Part shown: in pieces, positions 41,093-50,475 of the stretch | Position numbering within the stretch: the stretch's first letter is position 1 | Layout: each line of letters opens with the position of its first letter | NCBI GenBank assembly: GCA_944324845.1 | Contig: CALUXX010000002.1 | Location: 331,599-395,598, forward strand | Source of the DNA: Candidatus Gastranaerophilales bacterium | GTDB taxonomy: Bacteria > Cyanobacteriota > Vampirovibrionia > Gastranaerophilales > Gastranaerophilaceae | Length of the DNA stretch: 64,000 nucleotides | Direction of reading: 5' to 3' | The notes under the pieces: generated by a model | What the model saw: the letters and a program-made list of their open reading frames with translations, nothing else | Told to the model about the DNA's origin: nothing | Database searches by the model: none | Translations under genes and position numbers: made by a program

Positions 41093-42271
41093 CTACTTTT
41101 TATATTTATAAAATCCTGTTTGAACAATGTTTTTCCCAAATCGAGATTCCAATTTGTCAACGCATTTTGCAAGATTATCTTTTTTAGAATCTACTGAAGT
41201 ATCAGAGTATAAACTCAATTGTTCAACATATTGTTCGCCGATTTTACCAAAATAAACACCTGTACTGCGGTATAAAATTTCAGGTTGATAAATTTCATCA
41301 AGAAGTTCCATTGCAATTTGAGCAATTTCTAATTCAAAATTAACAGGAGTTAGTAAATCCTTTTTAGTATAAAAAACTCTAAAATCTTTTGTTCTTAGCA
41401 TAACGCCGATTTGAGAACATTTTGTTTGATAAGAACGAAGTTTTCTGCAAGATGTATGGATATGTCTTTTTAATTCATTTTGTATAAAATGAATGTCAGA
41501 TGTAAAAATTCCAAAAGCTCTTGTATTTTGGATAGATTTAGGAAGCTTTTCATCATTAGATACAGGAGAAACCATTTCCCCAAGCAATTCGTGCCTCATT
41601 TCAATTCCGTGAATTCCTATTTTAGAATCGAGCCATTTGTCTGAATGTTTAACAAGTTCTTCAGCTGTTAAAATTCCATTCCGTTTCAAACTAACTGTTA
41701 ATCTTCTTCCAATCCCCCAAATTTCTGAAATTTGAGTTTGAGGTAATACTTTTTTTAATTTTCTTTTCCCGATTAAAAAAACTCCGCAAGGAATATTTTT
41801 AGCTTTATCAGATGCAAGTTTAGATAGTGTTTTGGTTGAACTTACACCAATAGAAACAGGAATATCGACTTCTAATAAAATTTTTTCTCTTAAAAGTTTT
41901 GCCAGATTATAATAATTTTTCTTATATAATTTTGTCAGTCCGGTAAAATCAATAAAAGCTTCATCAATAGAATATACTTGAACATAGGGGCTAAAATCTT
42001 TTAAAACTTCAATGACTTGTTTAGAAACTTGAGAATAATATTCGTGATCGGCCGTGACATAAATACATTTTTGGTGGTCTTTTTTTGCCATAAAATAAGG
42101 TTCACCCATTTTCACACCCTCTAATTTAGCTTCTTTCGAGCGTGAAATAACACAACCGTCATTGTTTGATAAAACGCAAACAGGCTTGTTTTTTAATTCA
42201 GGATTTCTTTTTTGTTCGCAAGAAACAAAAAAAGAATCACAATCAACTAATGCTATGACCTTTTGACCCAT
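41093..42271 (-). CDS. Y-family DNA polymerase, UmuC type
   Basis: A 392-residue translesion polymerase. The active-site acidic groups are in ALVDCDSFFVSCEQ and VYSIDEAFIDFTG; NNDGCVISRSKEAK is the UmuC-type signature. The C-terminal little-finger domain is present, but no clear beta-clamp motif can be called by eye. It copies past damaged bases. No umuD is adjacent; instead a GntR-type regulator is divergent from it across 126 bases that hold a perfect 16-bp palindrome near its start. Confidence 0.9.
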   Translation of the reverse strand: MGQKVIALVDCDSFFVSCEQKRNPELKNKPVCVLSNNDGCVISRSKEAKLEGVKMGEPYFMAKKDHQKCIYVTADHEYYSQVSKQVIEVLKDFSPYVQVYSIDEAFIDFTGLTKLYKKNYYNLAKLLREKILLEVDIPVSIGVSSTKTLSKLASDKAKNIPCGVFLIGKRKLKKVLPQTQISEIWGIGRRLTVSLKRNGILTAEELVKHSDKWLDSKIGIHGIEMRHELLGEMVSPVSNDEKLPKSIQNTRAFGIFTSDIHFIQNELKRHIHTSCRKLRSYQTKCSQIGVMLRTKDFRVFYTKKDLLTPVNFELEIAQIAMELLDEIYQPEILYRSTGVYFGKIGEQYVEQLSLYSDTSVDSKKDNLAKCVDKLESRFGKNIVQTGFYKYKK

Positions 42272-42286
42272 GTTAACAGTATTAAT

Positions 42287-42302
42287 CTAAAAATATTTTT
42301 AG
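42287..42302. promoter_or_regulatory. Perfect 16-bp palindrome, possible operator
   Basis: CTAAAAATATTTTTAG is exactly self-complementary and lies 16-31 bases upstream of the polymerase start codon, in the divergent promoter region shared with the four-domain regulator. It could be a binding site for that protein. The AT content means a chance origin is possible. Confidence 0.4.
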
Positions 42303-42397
42303 TCAATTAATTTTCTTAATATAAGTATAAAAACCAACAAAATTTTTTCTTGATGTTTTTTTATAAATATTGTATTATTAAAACAAAAAGGGATAAA

Positions 42398-43570
42398 ATG
42401 ACGAAACAAAAAGATTATACATTACCAAAGAAAGTAGAATTAACAAAGATTAGTATAAATGAATTTAAAAGTTCGCTACCTGATATAAAAAACAGTGACG
42501 AATCAAAATCAATAGTTATAGCAAATTGGCTTGCTGAGATTATAATAAAAGAACTAAAATCAGGCAAATTTATGTTTTCGCAAATATTACCATCAAAAGC
42601 AGAATTTGCATATTTGCTAGGCGTAAGTATAGGAACAATGCAGCATGCAATAAGGTATTTGGAAGATTTAGGCTATGTGGAATCAAAACAATGTATAGGA
42701 ACAATGCTTAAAGATTACAGAAAGCCTGCAAATGTTCGCAAATTAACTTCCAAAAGAGATTTTGCCATAATTGAAATAAAAAGATATATTTTAAACGGCG
42801 GTTTTAAGGTTGGCTCTTATTTGCCATCATCAAGAACGATTGCAACAATTATCGGCTACTCAAATAATACAACAAGATTAGCTATTGATGCTTTAGTTGC
42901 TGAAAATATTTTAAAACGCAGATTTAAGAATTCAAAAGATAATGGTTGGGTTGTTTTGTCGTTAGATTTTGATTGTCCGTCAGGTGTAAATAGTCAAAAT
43001 TCTCAAACTTTAGTAGATATGGCGGCAAAGGATTTAGAAAAAATAATTACAAGTGAATTAAAACTTGGTGATAAAATTCCGTCACACCATCAGTTGGCAC
43101 AAAGATTAAAAGTTAGTTTAAAAACAGTTCATGATGCTTTGCAGATATTGGTGCAAAAAGGTTATTTGCTCCCAAGACGAGGAACTTACGGAACAACAGT
43201 AATCAAATTTCCGGGAAGTTCAAATTCTTCAAAACGATTGGAAGATAAAATATTTGCACCTGCAAAAGAAGCAGCATTATATCATTATGAAAAAACTCAA
43301 AACCACATAAAAAAACTTATTGCGCAAAACTATGAAATTGGAGATAAATTACCTTCCATTGTAAATTTAGCAAAAGATTTAGGCTTAAGTCCAAATACAG
43401 TAAGAACAGCTTTGCAAAATTTATCAAAAGAGGGATATTTGGTATTTTCAAGAGGAAGATACGGCGGAACATTTGTTATTGATATTCCGGAACTTGAACC
43501 TCAAGCATTTAAATGGCTTTCTGTTAACCCAAGTTTTGCAAAAGAATATCAAAATCTTAAAGAAAATTAG
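42398..43570 (+). CDS. Regulator made of four tandem GntR-type winged helices
   Basis: A 390-residue protein with four copies of the GntR winged-helix DNA-binding domain, at about residues 40-105, 121-188, 207-270 and 298-362. Each has the LPS, then hydrophobic helix, then recognition helix and wing: LPSKAEFAYLLGVSIGTMQH, LPSSRTIATIIGYSNNTTR, IPSHHQLAQRLKVSLKTVH, LPSIVNLAKDLGLSPNTVR. GntR proteins normally have one such domain plus an effector domain; none of the usual effector domains is seen here. The start at the ATG behind AAGGG is 48 bases inside the longer frame. It is divergent from the polymerase gene. Confidence 0.8.
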   Translation: MTKQKDYTLPKKVELTKISINEFKSSLPDIKNSDESKSIVIANWLAEIIIKELKSGKFMFSQILPSKAEFAYLLGVSIGTMQHAIRYLEDLGYVESKQCIGTMLKDYRKPANVRKLTSKRDFAIIEIKRYILNGGFKVGSYLPSSRTIATIIGYSNNTTRLAIDALVAENILKRRFKNSKDNGWVVLSLDFDCPSGVNSQNSQTLVDMAAKDLEKIITSELKLGDKIPSHHQLAQRLKVSLKTVHDALQILVQKGYLLPRRGTYGTTVIKFPGSSNSSKRLEDKIFAPAKEAALYHYEKTQNHIKKLIAQNYEIGDKLPSIVNLAKDLGLSPNTVRTALQNLSKEGYLVFSRGRYGGTFVIDIPELEPQAFKWLSVNPSFAKEYQNLKEN

Positions 43571-43600
43571 AAATGTAATTGTAAAAAATCCTAAATACTT

Positions 43601-43630
43601 TTGACATGACATAAGTTTCTCTGCCATAAT
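43601..43630 (+). promoter_or_regulatory. Sigma-70-type promoter of the smc operon
   Basis: A perfect TTGACA (43601-43606) and CATAAT (43625-43630) separated by 18 bases, about 30 bases before the smc start and its AGGGAA ribosome site. It is the best match to the consensus seen in the window. Confidence 0.7.
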
Positions 43631-43659
43631 GAAACAATACATTACACTTAGGGAAATTT

Positions 43660-46600
43660 ATGTACATAAAACAGTTGGAGATAGACAATTTTAAATCATT
43701 TGCTAATAAAGCAACAATTCCGTTGTTAGAAGGTTTTACAACGGTTTCAGGTCCTAACGGATCAGGTAAAAGTAATATTATTGATAGTATTATGTTTGCG
43801 CTTGGTTTAAGGACCGGTAGTGCTTTACGTATTGAAAATTTGTCTGATTTTATAACAACTTTTAATAATCGAAATGAGGCTTCTGTAAAGGTAACTTTTG
43901 GCGGAGTTGACGGTAATAATGAATTGTCAGTGACAAGAAGTATCAGAAAGACCAAACAAGGTTATGCAAGTACATATTACTTAAATGATAAAGTCGATAC
44001 TCTTACAAATATTCGTTCTATTCTTGAAAAATACAATATAACACCTAACAGTTTCAACGTAATGATGCAAGGTGATGTAACCTCAATCGTTATGAGTTCA
44101 CCAAAGGTTAGGAGAGGAATTATTGATGAAATTGCAGGGGTAGCTGATTTTGACAGAAGAATAGAACAAGCAACTAATGAATTAAAAACAGTAGAACAAA
44201 GAGTACAGGCTGCTTCTCTTATTTTAAGTGAAGTAGAAAAAACTCTTGAACAATTAAGAGAAGAACGAGAAGTTGCATTAAAATATAAAGCTTTGCAAGA
44301 AGAGAAAAACGGCTTAGAGGCTCAAGTTAATAAGGTTAAATTTTTCGATCTTAAACGCAATCTTGAAATTGCGCATAATAATATTTTGCAAGCAAATAAG
44401 CAATTAAAGGAAGAGGAATTTAACAAAAAAGATATAGATGAAAAAATCAAGTTAGTTACCGAAAAGTACAAGGAGCTTGATGAAAAAGTAAAAGCACAAG
44501 GTGAAGACGAGCGAAATAAATTAAAAGATGCTCAAAGTGATATCTCAACAAGAATTCAAATTAAGAAAAATGCCATAGATTATTCTGATAAGCAAATACA
44601 ACAGGGTTTACAGTCTATTGAGAATGCTAAAAACGGTATTGAATCTTATCAAAAGAAAATCGAAAGTGAAAAATTAAACATAAAACTTTCAAATGATAAG
44701 ATTGGAATAATTGAAGATCAGATTGAGGAAAAGAAAGAAGAATTAAATAAAAAAATCCAAGAAATTTCAGGATTAAGCAGTAGTGCTGATAAATATATAG
44801 CTGAAAGAAATTCAACATCAAAAGAATTGGATCTGTTAAAAGATAAAGACAACGAATTATTAAAACAGTCTTTGCAAAAGGAAGTTGATTTAAAACAGTT
44901 AAAAGATGGTATAGCAGAGGCAAAAGATTTTATTTCAAAAGCAGAAAATGCAAAATTGACTTTTGACGATGATAAATCACTAAAAGAGTTACAGGTTAAA
45001 GATTTAAAAAGCGAATTAGATGAACTTAAAGAACTTCAAGCAAAGACCTTACAAAGATTAGATGATGCAAAAACTGCAATAGAAGATTTTGAATATGAAG
45101 AAAGAGCAGCATTCCGTAAATTATCGGAAATGGAAGCGACCAGAAAAGCAAATACAGCATCAAGTGCTGCAATTCCTTTAAATACTGTTATGAATGCTCG
45201 ATTAGAAGGTGTTCATGGACCTTTGATGGATTTAGGTAAGGTTGATGAGGAGTATTCAACAGCGCTTGATATAGCTTTTGGTGGAAGACTTGCAAATATT
45301 GTAGTAGATGATACACATACAGCAAATGTTGCTATGGAATTGTTAAAATCATCAAGAGCAGGCAGAGCGACATTTTTACCTTTAAATAAGATGAAAAAAG
45401 CTCCGACCAAATTACAACTTCCAAAAAATAGCGGTGTTATTGATTTTGCAATTAACTTAGTCGATTTTGATGATATGTATTTGGATGTATTTTTCTATGC
45501 AGTAGCTGATACTTTGATTGTAGAAGATGCAGAAGTTGCAGAAGGACTTATCGGCAAATACAGAATGGTAACATTAGATGGCAAACTATATGAAAAGTCT
45601 GCTGCAATTACCGGTGGTTATATTAAAAAATCAGCATTTGGATTTGGGCAAAATGATGATAAAGAACTTGAAAATGCTAAACAAAAACTTAATCAGTTGC
45701 AAGAAAAACATAATCAAGCAATAAAAGAGAAAAAAGAACTTGAAACAAAACTTGAACAGATAAGAATGGCACATTCAGGGGCTTCAACTGAGTATGAAAA
45801 GGCAAGACTTGAACTTTCAAATATGACAAAACAATTTGAAAACAGCCAAAGTATTTTGGATACTAAAAGAGCTTATGTTACTGAAAATGAACCTAAATAT
45901 GAAAGTTTAAGTGCCGAACTGGATAAGATTGAAACAAAAAGAGTTGTTTTATCTGATAAAATTCAAGTGTTGCAAGATAAACTTACGGAACTTGATAATT
46001 TATTGAATGATAAAGATTTAAAAGAATTAAAGGAAAAAACTCAAGGTTTAGAAAGTGATATAAGAAATTTACAAACCAAACTTTCAGCCGCAAAAGACGA
46101 ATTAAAAAGTCACGAAAATAATATCAAGTTTAATGAGCAGCTAATAGAATCTAAAAATCAAGATATTCAAAATACAATCAAGAATAATGAAAACCTTGAA
46201 AAAGACAAAGTTGTAATGAGAGATGAAATAGTTCAACTCGAAAAACAATTTGAGGAATTGACTGTAAAAATTTCAGTTATAGATGAAAAAATTGGGGAAC
46301 TTCTAAAACAGAAACAAGAAATCAATGAAAGCTTGATAGAATTGCAAACAAGCAGCAAAGTGAAAGAATCTGATTTAATAAAAATCAGAGAACAAATTGA
46401 ATCATATAAAACAAGAAGAAAAGAACTAGAACCTCAATTAAAAGAGGCAGAAAGTATTTTAGAAGATGCGGGAGTAGAAGTTGCAAAATTAGAACCTGTA
46501 GAAATTTCTATAGACGAATTGAATATAAGAATTCAAAGACTAGATAAGAAAATGAAGGATTTGGGCGATGTAAATATGAGAGCGATTGTATCTTATGAAG

Positions 46601-47151
46601 AAAAAGCAGCCAAAAAACAAGAATTAGATACAAGAATTTCAACACTAACAACAGAACGCCAGTCAATTTTAGATAAAATGAACGGTTTTGAACAAGATAA
46701 AAAAGAAGCATTCATGAAAACTTACACCGCTATAAATGAAAACTTCAAAGATATTTATCATCAATTATCAGAAGGTGAAGGAAGATTAATTCTTGAAAAT
46801 GAGAATGATCCTTTGTCTGCAGGCATGACAATAGAGGCAAAACCGAGAGATAAAACTACAAACAATAAATTAGGGGCCTTGTCAGGTGGGGAAAAAGCAC
46901 TAACGGCACTTGCCTTGGTATTTTCAATTCAAAAATATCTGCCTGCACCATTTTATGCTTTAGATGAGGTTGATGCAAGTTTAGACACTATGAACGTAGA
47001 AAGAATTGCTGATATGATTAAAAAGCAATCAGTGGATACACAGTTCTTGGTAGTAAGCCATAGAAGACCAATGATTGAAGCAGCAGTAAGAACAATTGGT
47101 GTTACTCAAAAAGAAAAAGGTAAGACAAAAGTTACCGGTGTAACTCAATAA
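43660..47151 (+). CDS. smc: Chromosome segregation protein SMC
   Basis: A 1163-residue SMC ATPase. Walker A GPNGSGKSN is near residue 31-39, followed by two long coiled coils flanking a hinge of about residues 500-640, then signature LSGGEKALTALAL and Walker B FYALDEVDASLD at the C terminus. It works as a dimer with ScpA and ScpB to hold and order the replicated chromosome. It leads an operon with scpA (17-base gap), scpB and a metalloprotease. Confidence 0.97.
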   Translation: MYIKQLEIDNFKSFANKATIPLLEGFTTVSGPNGSGKSNIIDSIMFALGLRTGSALRIENLSDFITTFNNRNEASVKVTFGGVDGNNELSVTRSIRKTKQGYASTYYLNDKVDTLTNIRSILEKYNITPNSFNVMMQGDVTSIVMSSPKVRRGIIDEIAGVADFDRRIEQATNELKTVEQRVQAASLILSEVEKTLEQLREEREVALKYKALQEEKNGLEAQVNKVKFFDLKRNLEIAHNNILQANKQLKEEEFNKKDIDEKIKLVTEKYKELDEKVKAQGEDERNKLKDAQSDISTRIQIKKNAIDYSDKQIQQGLQSIENAKNGIESYQKKIESEKLNIKLSNDKIGIIEDQIEEKKEELNKKIQEISGLSSSADKYIAERNSTSKELDLLKDKDNELLKQSLQKEVDLKQLKDGIAEAKDFISKAENAKLTFDDDKSLKELQVKDLKSELDELKELQAKTLQRLDDAKTAIEDFEYEERAAFRKLSEMEATRKANTASSAAIPLNTVMNARLEGVHGPLMDLGKVDEEYSTALDIAFGGRLANIVVDDTHTANVAMELLKSSRAGRATFLPLNKMKKAPTKLQLPKNSGVIDFAINLVDFDDMYLDVFFYAVADTLIVEDAEVAEGLIGKYRMVTLDGKLYEKSAAITGGYIKKSAFGFGQNDDKELENAKQKLNQLQEKHNQAIKEKKELETKLEQIRMAHSGASTEYEKARLELSNMTKQFENSQSILDTKRAYVTENEPKYESLSAELDKIETKRVVLSDKIQVLQDKLTELDNLLNDKDLKELKEKTQGLESDIRNLQTKLSAAKDELKSHENNIKFNEQLIESKNQDIQNTIKNNENLEKDKVVMRDEIVQLEKQFEELTVKISVIDEKIGELLKQKQEINESLIELQTSSKVKESDLIKIREQIESYKTRRKELEPQLKEAESILEDAGVEVAKLEPVEISIDELNIRIQRLDKKMKDLGDVNMRAIVSYEEKAAKKQELDTRISTLTTERQSILDKMNGFEQDKKEAFMKTYTAINENFKDIYHQLSEGEGRLILENENDPLSAGMTIEAKPRDKTTNNKLGALSGGEKALTALALVFSIQKYLPAPFYALDEVDASLDTMNVERIADMIKKQSVDTQFLVVSHRRPMIEAAVRTIGVTQKEKGKTKVTGVTQ

Positions 47152-47168
47152 AATGAGAAAAAGGAATT

Positions 47169-48005
47169 ATGACAAACAATAACGACAATACAATAAAACT
47201 TGAAGATATAGAGATAGCAAAATACGGAACAAGCGGAACGTTTGACGCTAATGACGGTATTGGAATTCTTGTTGATATGGCAAAATCAGGCAAGATTGAT
47301 CCGTGGAATATTGATATTCTTGATGTTACTGAAAAGTATCTTCAAAGGATGATTGAATTGAAAACAATGAATTTGCGAGTAGCAAGCAGAACATTGTTGT
47401 TTGCCTCAATTTTGTGCAGATTACAATCAAATATATTGGCAGGAGTAACTTTAGAGGAGTTTCAAGATGAGGATGATGCCGTTGCAGAATATGATGATGA
47501 TGGTTTTCCTCTTGAGTATAATGATGATGCTGAATTTATTCCGTCAAGTAATGTCGTAAGTTTTGATGAAGCACTTCAAAGAAGAACGAGTATAAGACTT
47601 AATCGTAATCGAGTTGTAACATTAAAAGACTTGATTAAACAGTTAGAGTTCTATGAAAAACTTGAAAAACGTGCATCAATGAAAAATGCTCATGAAAGAG
47701 CGAAACGCCATGTTCGAAATTATTCACGCTTGACACCGGAAGAAATAGTTTCAATGGCGCACGAAGAATATATTGAAGAATCAGTGTTGAAGTTAAAAGA
47801 CAATTTGGAGCAAATATTTGACCACCAAGATAAGATTGAATTAAACGAATTAACAATGCTTGGTATGGATAGAATGAGTGCTTATATAGCGCTATTATTT
47901 TTAAGCAGAGATACTGATTATGAGTTGGAACAAGAGGAATTTTATTCTGATTTATACGTAGTAAAAGGTGGAGAAAAGAATGCAGACACAGCAGTTGAAA
48001 TCTAG
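47169..48005 (+). CDS. scpA: Segregation and condensation protein A
   Basis: A 278-residue kleisin. The N-terminal part is typical (GIGILVDMAKSGKIDPWNIDIL, then YLQRMIELKTMNLRVASR), the middle is acidic, and the C terminus holds the winged-helix block that closes the SMC ring (AYIALLFLSRDTDYELEQEEFYSDLYV). It bridges SMC heads and binds ScpB, whose gene overlaps its end by 26 bases. Confidence 0.94.
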   Translation: MTNNNDNTIKLEDIEIAKYGTSGTFDANDGIGILVDMAKSGKIDPWNIDILDVTEKYLQRMIELKTMNLRVASRTLLFASILCRLQSNILAGVTLEEFQDEDDAVAEYDDDGFPLEYNDDAEFIPSSNVVSFDEALQRRTSIRLNRNRVVTLKDLIKQLEFYEKLEKRASMKNAHERAKRHVRNYSRLTPEEIVSMAHEEYIEESVLKLKDNLEQIFDHQDKIELNELTMLGMDRMSAYIALLFLSRDTDYELEQEEFYSDLYVVKGGEKNADTAVEI

Positions 48006-48495
48006 AATAGAAGCGGTTCTATTTGTGACTGCAAAGGCATTAACACTTGATGAAATTGCAGTTTATTTAGATTGCGAAGCAGAAGAAATAGAAGAAGCAA
48101 TATTAGAATTAATCATGGATTATGCAGCAAGAGATGGTGCATTGGAAATTGATGATGAAAATGGCTATATTTTGCAAGTAAAAGAAGAATATAGTGATAT
48201 TGTAGAAAAAATTTGTCCTATAGATTTAAAACCGGCAGTATTGAGAACTTTGCTTGTAATAGCTTTAAAAGAACCTATTCGTCAGACTGAGCTTGTTAAA
48301 CTTCGTTCAGCAGCTTATGATCATGTTGCCGAGCTTGTTGAAAAAGGTTTAGTTGCAAAATTCAAAGATAAAAATGGACGTAGCATAAATATTAAAACAA
48401 CAGCAAAATTTGCAGAGTATTTCAAATTAAAAGGTGACACAAGAGCTTTAGCACAGCAATTAGAAAAAGAATTGGAAGAAAAATCACATGCGTAA
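47980..48495 (+). CDS. scpB: Segregation and condensation protein B
   Basis: A 171-residue winged-helix protein: LKSRIEAVLFVTAKALTLDEI and DLKPAVLRTLLVIALKEPIRQ are the ScpB blocks. It dimerises and binds ScpA. The chosen ATG has GGAG 6 bases upstream; a GTG four codons earlier is less likely. It overlaps scpA by 26 bases and the next gene by 8 bases. The second winged helix is compact, so it is shorter than typical ScpB (about 180-200 residues). Confidence 0.92.
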   Translation: MQTQQLKSRIEAVLFVTAKALTLDEIAVYLDCEAEEIEEAILELIMDYAARDGALEIDDENGYILQVKEEYSDIVEKICPIDLKPAVLRTLLVIALKEPIRQTELVKLRSAAYDHVAELVEKGLVAKFKDKNGRSINIKTTAKFAEYFKLKGDTRALAQQLEKELEEKSHA

Positions 48496-49771
48496 ACTTT
48501 TACTCTTTATTTTGTTAGTAGTTTTAGGTGTTGCATTGTTTTATAAATCTCCATTTTCAGCTTTGTATAATTACAATAAAGGAAAAGATTTATATACCGC
48601 AGGTAGTTATGAGCAATCAATACCTTATTTTGAACGTGCATTATTTGCAAAACCAAACGATAATTTGATGCGTTATACCTATGTTTTAGCTTTATCAAAA
48701 TCTAAGCCTGTTTATTCGGTTCAAAAAAAACTATATGAAATTGCAACAGGTCAACCACAAGATGAAGCGGCAAAAACAGCAAGATTGAAAGCACTAAATT
48801 TAAAATATAAATTAGTTGCAGATTTCAAAAATAATTATATAAATAATGCAATATATGGAAATGATATTTTGCGTTGGGATATAAGGTCATTTCCGTTAAA
48901 GTTATATATTGAAAATCCTGATGATGTTCCGGCGTATTATGTGACTAATATAAATAAAGCCTTTGATAAGTGGGCTAGTCGAACAAATTTTGTGAAGTTT
49001 ACTCAAGTAAATGATGCAAAAAGTGCAGATATTATAATTTCCTTTAAGGATATTCCATCAAGTTCTTGTACCGGAAAAATATGTAACTATACAGTTGCAT
49101 ATACAGAACCTGAAATAAGCGGAAAAAATATTTTAAAAAAAATGCATTTAACGTTTTATAAAACAAATCCTCGTAACGACAGATTTTCAGAATACGAAGT
49201 TTATAATACAGCCCTTCATGAAATTGGTCATACTTTAGGAATAATGGGACATAGTGAGTTTCCAATGGATATAATGTATGCGCAAAAAGAAACCAGTTCA
49301 ACCTATATGCCATCTTTGACTTCTCAAGATTTGAATGCTCGTGACATAAATACATTAATTTTACTCTATAGAATAGAGCCGACAATTAGTAATACACCAA
49401 ATCTTAGCAGTGAAACATTCTATTATGCCCCATTGATTATTGGTGAAGATGATGAAAGAATACAAAAGAAAATTCAAGAGTATTCAGATTATATAAGCAG
49501 ATATCCAAATATTTCATCGGGTTATATAAATTTAGCATCAGCATACGCTGATAGCGGCGATTTTGATAAAGCATTGTCAACACTAAATAAGGGTTCAATG
49601 TATGTACAATCCAATGATGAAAGATTTTTAATAGAATATAATAAAGCTGCAATATATTTTAATCAGCAAAAATATTCTCTAGCTCTTGAGGCTGCAAATA
49701 ATGCAAAATCAATAAAAGATGATAATGCAGTAAATGAATTGATAGATGAAATAAATCAAATGCAGCAGTAA
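48488..49771 (+). CDS. Membrane-anchored matrixin-like metalloprotease with TPR ends
   Basis: A 427-residue protein. An N-terminal segment (LLLFILLVVLGVALFY) is a signal anchor. A TPR-like stretch follows, then a metzincin protease domain: ALHEIGHTLGIMGH gives the zinc site (three His and Glu) and FPMDIMYAQ the Met-turn of matrixins. More TPR repeats close the protein. It should cleave proteins outside the cytoplasm. Its start overlaps scpB by 8 bases, placing a protease in the condensin operon, which is unexpected. A terminator follows. Confidence 0.85.
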   Translation: MRKLLLFILLVVLGVALFYKSPFSALYNYNKGKDLYTAGSYEQSIPYFERALFAKPNDNLMRYTYVLALSKSKPVYSVQKKLYEIATGQPQDEAAKTARLKALNLKYKLVADFKNNYINNAIYGNDILRWDIRSFPLKLYIENPDDVPAYYVTNINKAFDKWASRTNFVKFTQVNDAKSADIIISFKDIPSSSCTGKICNYTVAYTEPEISGKNILKKMHLTFYKTNPRNDRFSEYEVYNTALHEIGHTLGIMGHSEFPMDIMYAQKETSSTYMPSLTSQDLNARDINTLILLYRIEPTISNTPNLSSETFYYAPLIIGEDDERIQKKIQEYSDYISRYPNISSGYINLASAYADSGDFDKALSTLNKGSMYVQSNDERFLIEYNKAAIYFNQQKYSLALEAANNAKSIKDDNAVNELIDEINQMQQ

Positions 49772-49786
49772 ATGATATTTAATTAA

Positions 49787-49826
49787 CAGAGGCGCAGGTT
49801 GTATAACCTGCGCCTCTTCCTTTTTA
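49787..49826. terminator. Terminator of the smc operon
   Basis: GAGGCGCAGGTT and AACCTGCGCCTC pair perfectly over 12 bp with a GTAT loop, followed by TTCCTTTTT. It begins 18 bases after the metalloprotease stop and faces the convergent ferritin gene. Confidence 0.9.
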
Positions 49827-49842
49827 ATAAATTTAAAATCAA

Positions 49843-50352
49843 TTATCCAATAACCGGAGCGACAAAAGTTCTTGCAGCTAAGTCTTTGTCTAATTGAAGT
49901 AGAGCATTTTTATCTTCGCCAATAAGTTTTAATGTAGCTAAAACTCCACCAACAGAAGCTTCTTCTTCAACTTGTTCTTTTATGTACCAGTCAAGAAGTT
50001 GTAGAGCTGCTCTATCTTTTACTTCTTCAGCAACATCTGCAAGGTGGTTAATTCTTGAAGTTACGTATTCTTCATGTTTAAGAACTTCTTCAAAAATTTC
50101 TAGTGGTGAATTACCTTTAAATACAGGTTTTTCGATTGCTCTTAAGTCAATTTTTCCGCCTCTTTCATTAAGGTAGTTAAACAATCCCATAGCATGAGCG
50201 TGTTCTTCTTGAACTTGAACATCAAACCAATTTACAAAACCTTGTAAATTTTGTTCTAAGAAGTAAACCTTCATTGCTAAGTATAAATACTCAGAATATA
50301 GTTCTTTGTTTATTTGTTCATTAAATTCTTCTTCAAGTTTTGGATTTATCAT
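49843..50352 (-). CDS. Ferritin
   Basis: A 169-residue non-haem ferritin of the FtnA type: EQINKELYSEYLYLAMKVYF, WFDVQVQEEHAHAMGLFNYL and WYIKEQVEEEASVGGVL carry the ferroxidase-site Glu and His residues. It stores iron as oxide inside a 24-subunit shell and limits iron damage. It is preceded by an AAGGAGGG site and is a single gene. Confidence 0.95.
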   Translation of the reverse strand: MINPKLEEEFNEQINKELYSEYLYLAMKVYFLEQNLQGFVNWFDVQVQEEHAHAMGLFNYLNERGGKIDLRAIEKPVFKGNSPLEIFEEVLKHEEYVTSRINHLADVAEEVKDRAALQLLDWYIKEQVEEEASVGGVLATLKLIGEDKNALLQLDKDLAARTFVAPVIG

Positions 50353-50440
50353 ATAAATTTCCCTCCTTTTTATATCTTTTAACGGCTATAGTATATCACA
50401 AAAATAGAACAATAAATTGCCTAAATTGGATATTAAAACG

Positions 50441-50470
50441 AGGCGGAAATTATTTAATAATTTCCGCCTA
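50441..50470 (-). terminator. Hairpin after the dxs-like gene, probable terminator
   Basis: AGGCGGAAATTA and TAATTTCCGCCT pair over 12 bp with a TTTAA-type loop just beyond the minus-strand stop at 50476. TTTTAATATCC follows it on the minus strand. Confidence 0.65.
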
Positions 50471-50475
50471 TCTGT

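Noticed and set aside
44627..44923. A 98-codon minus-strand frame inside smc
   Set aside because: It is the reverse of coiled-coil codons (Leu/Tyr/Phe-rich) and is not a gene.
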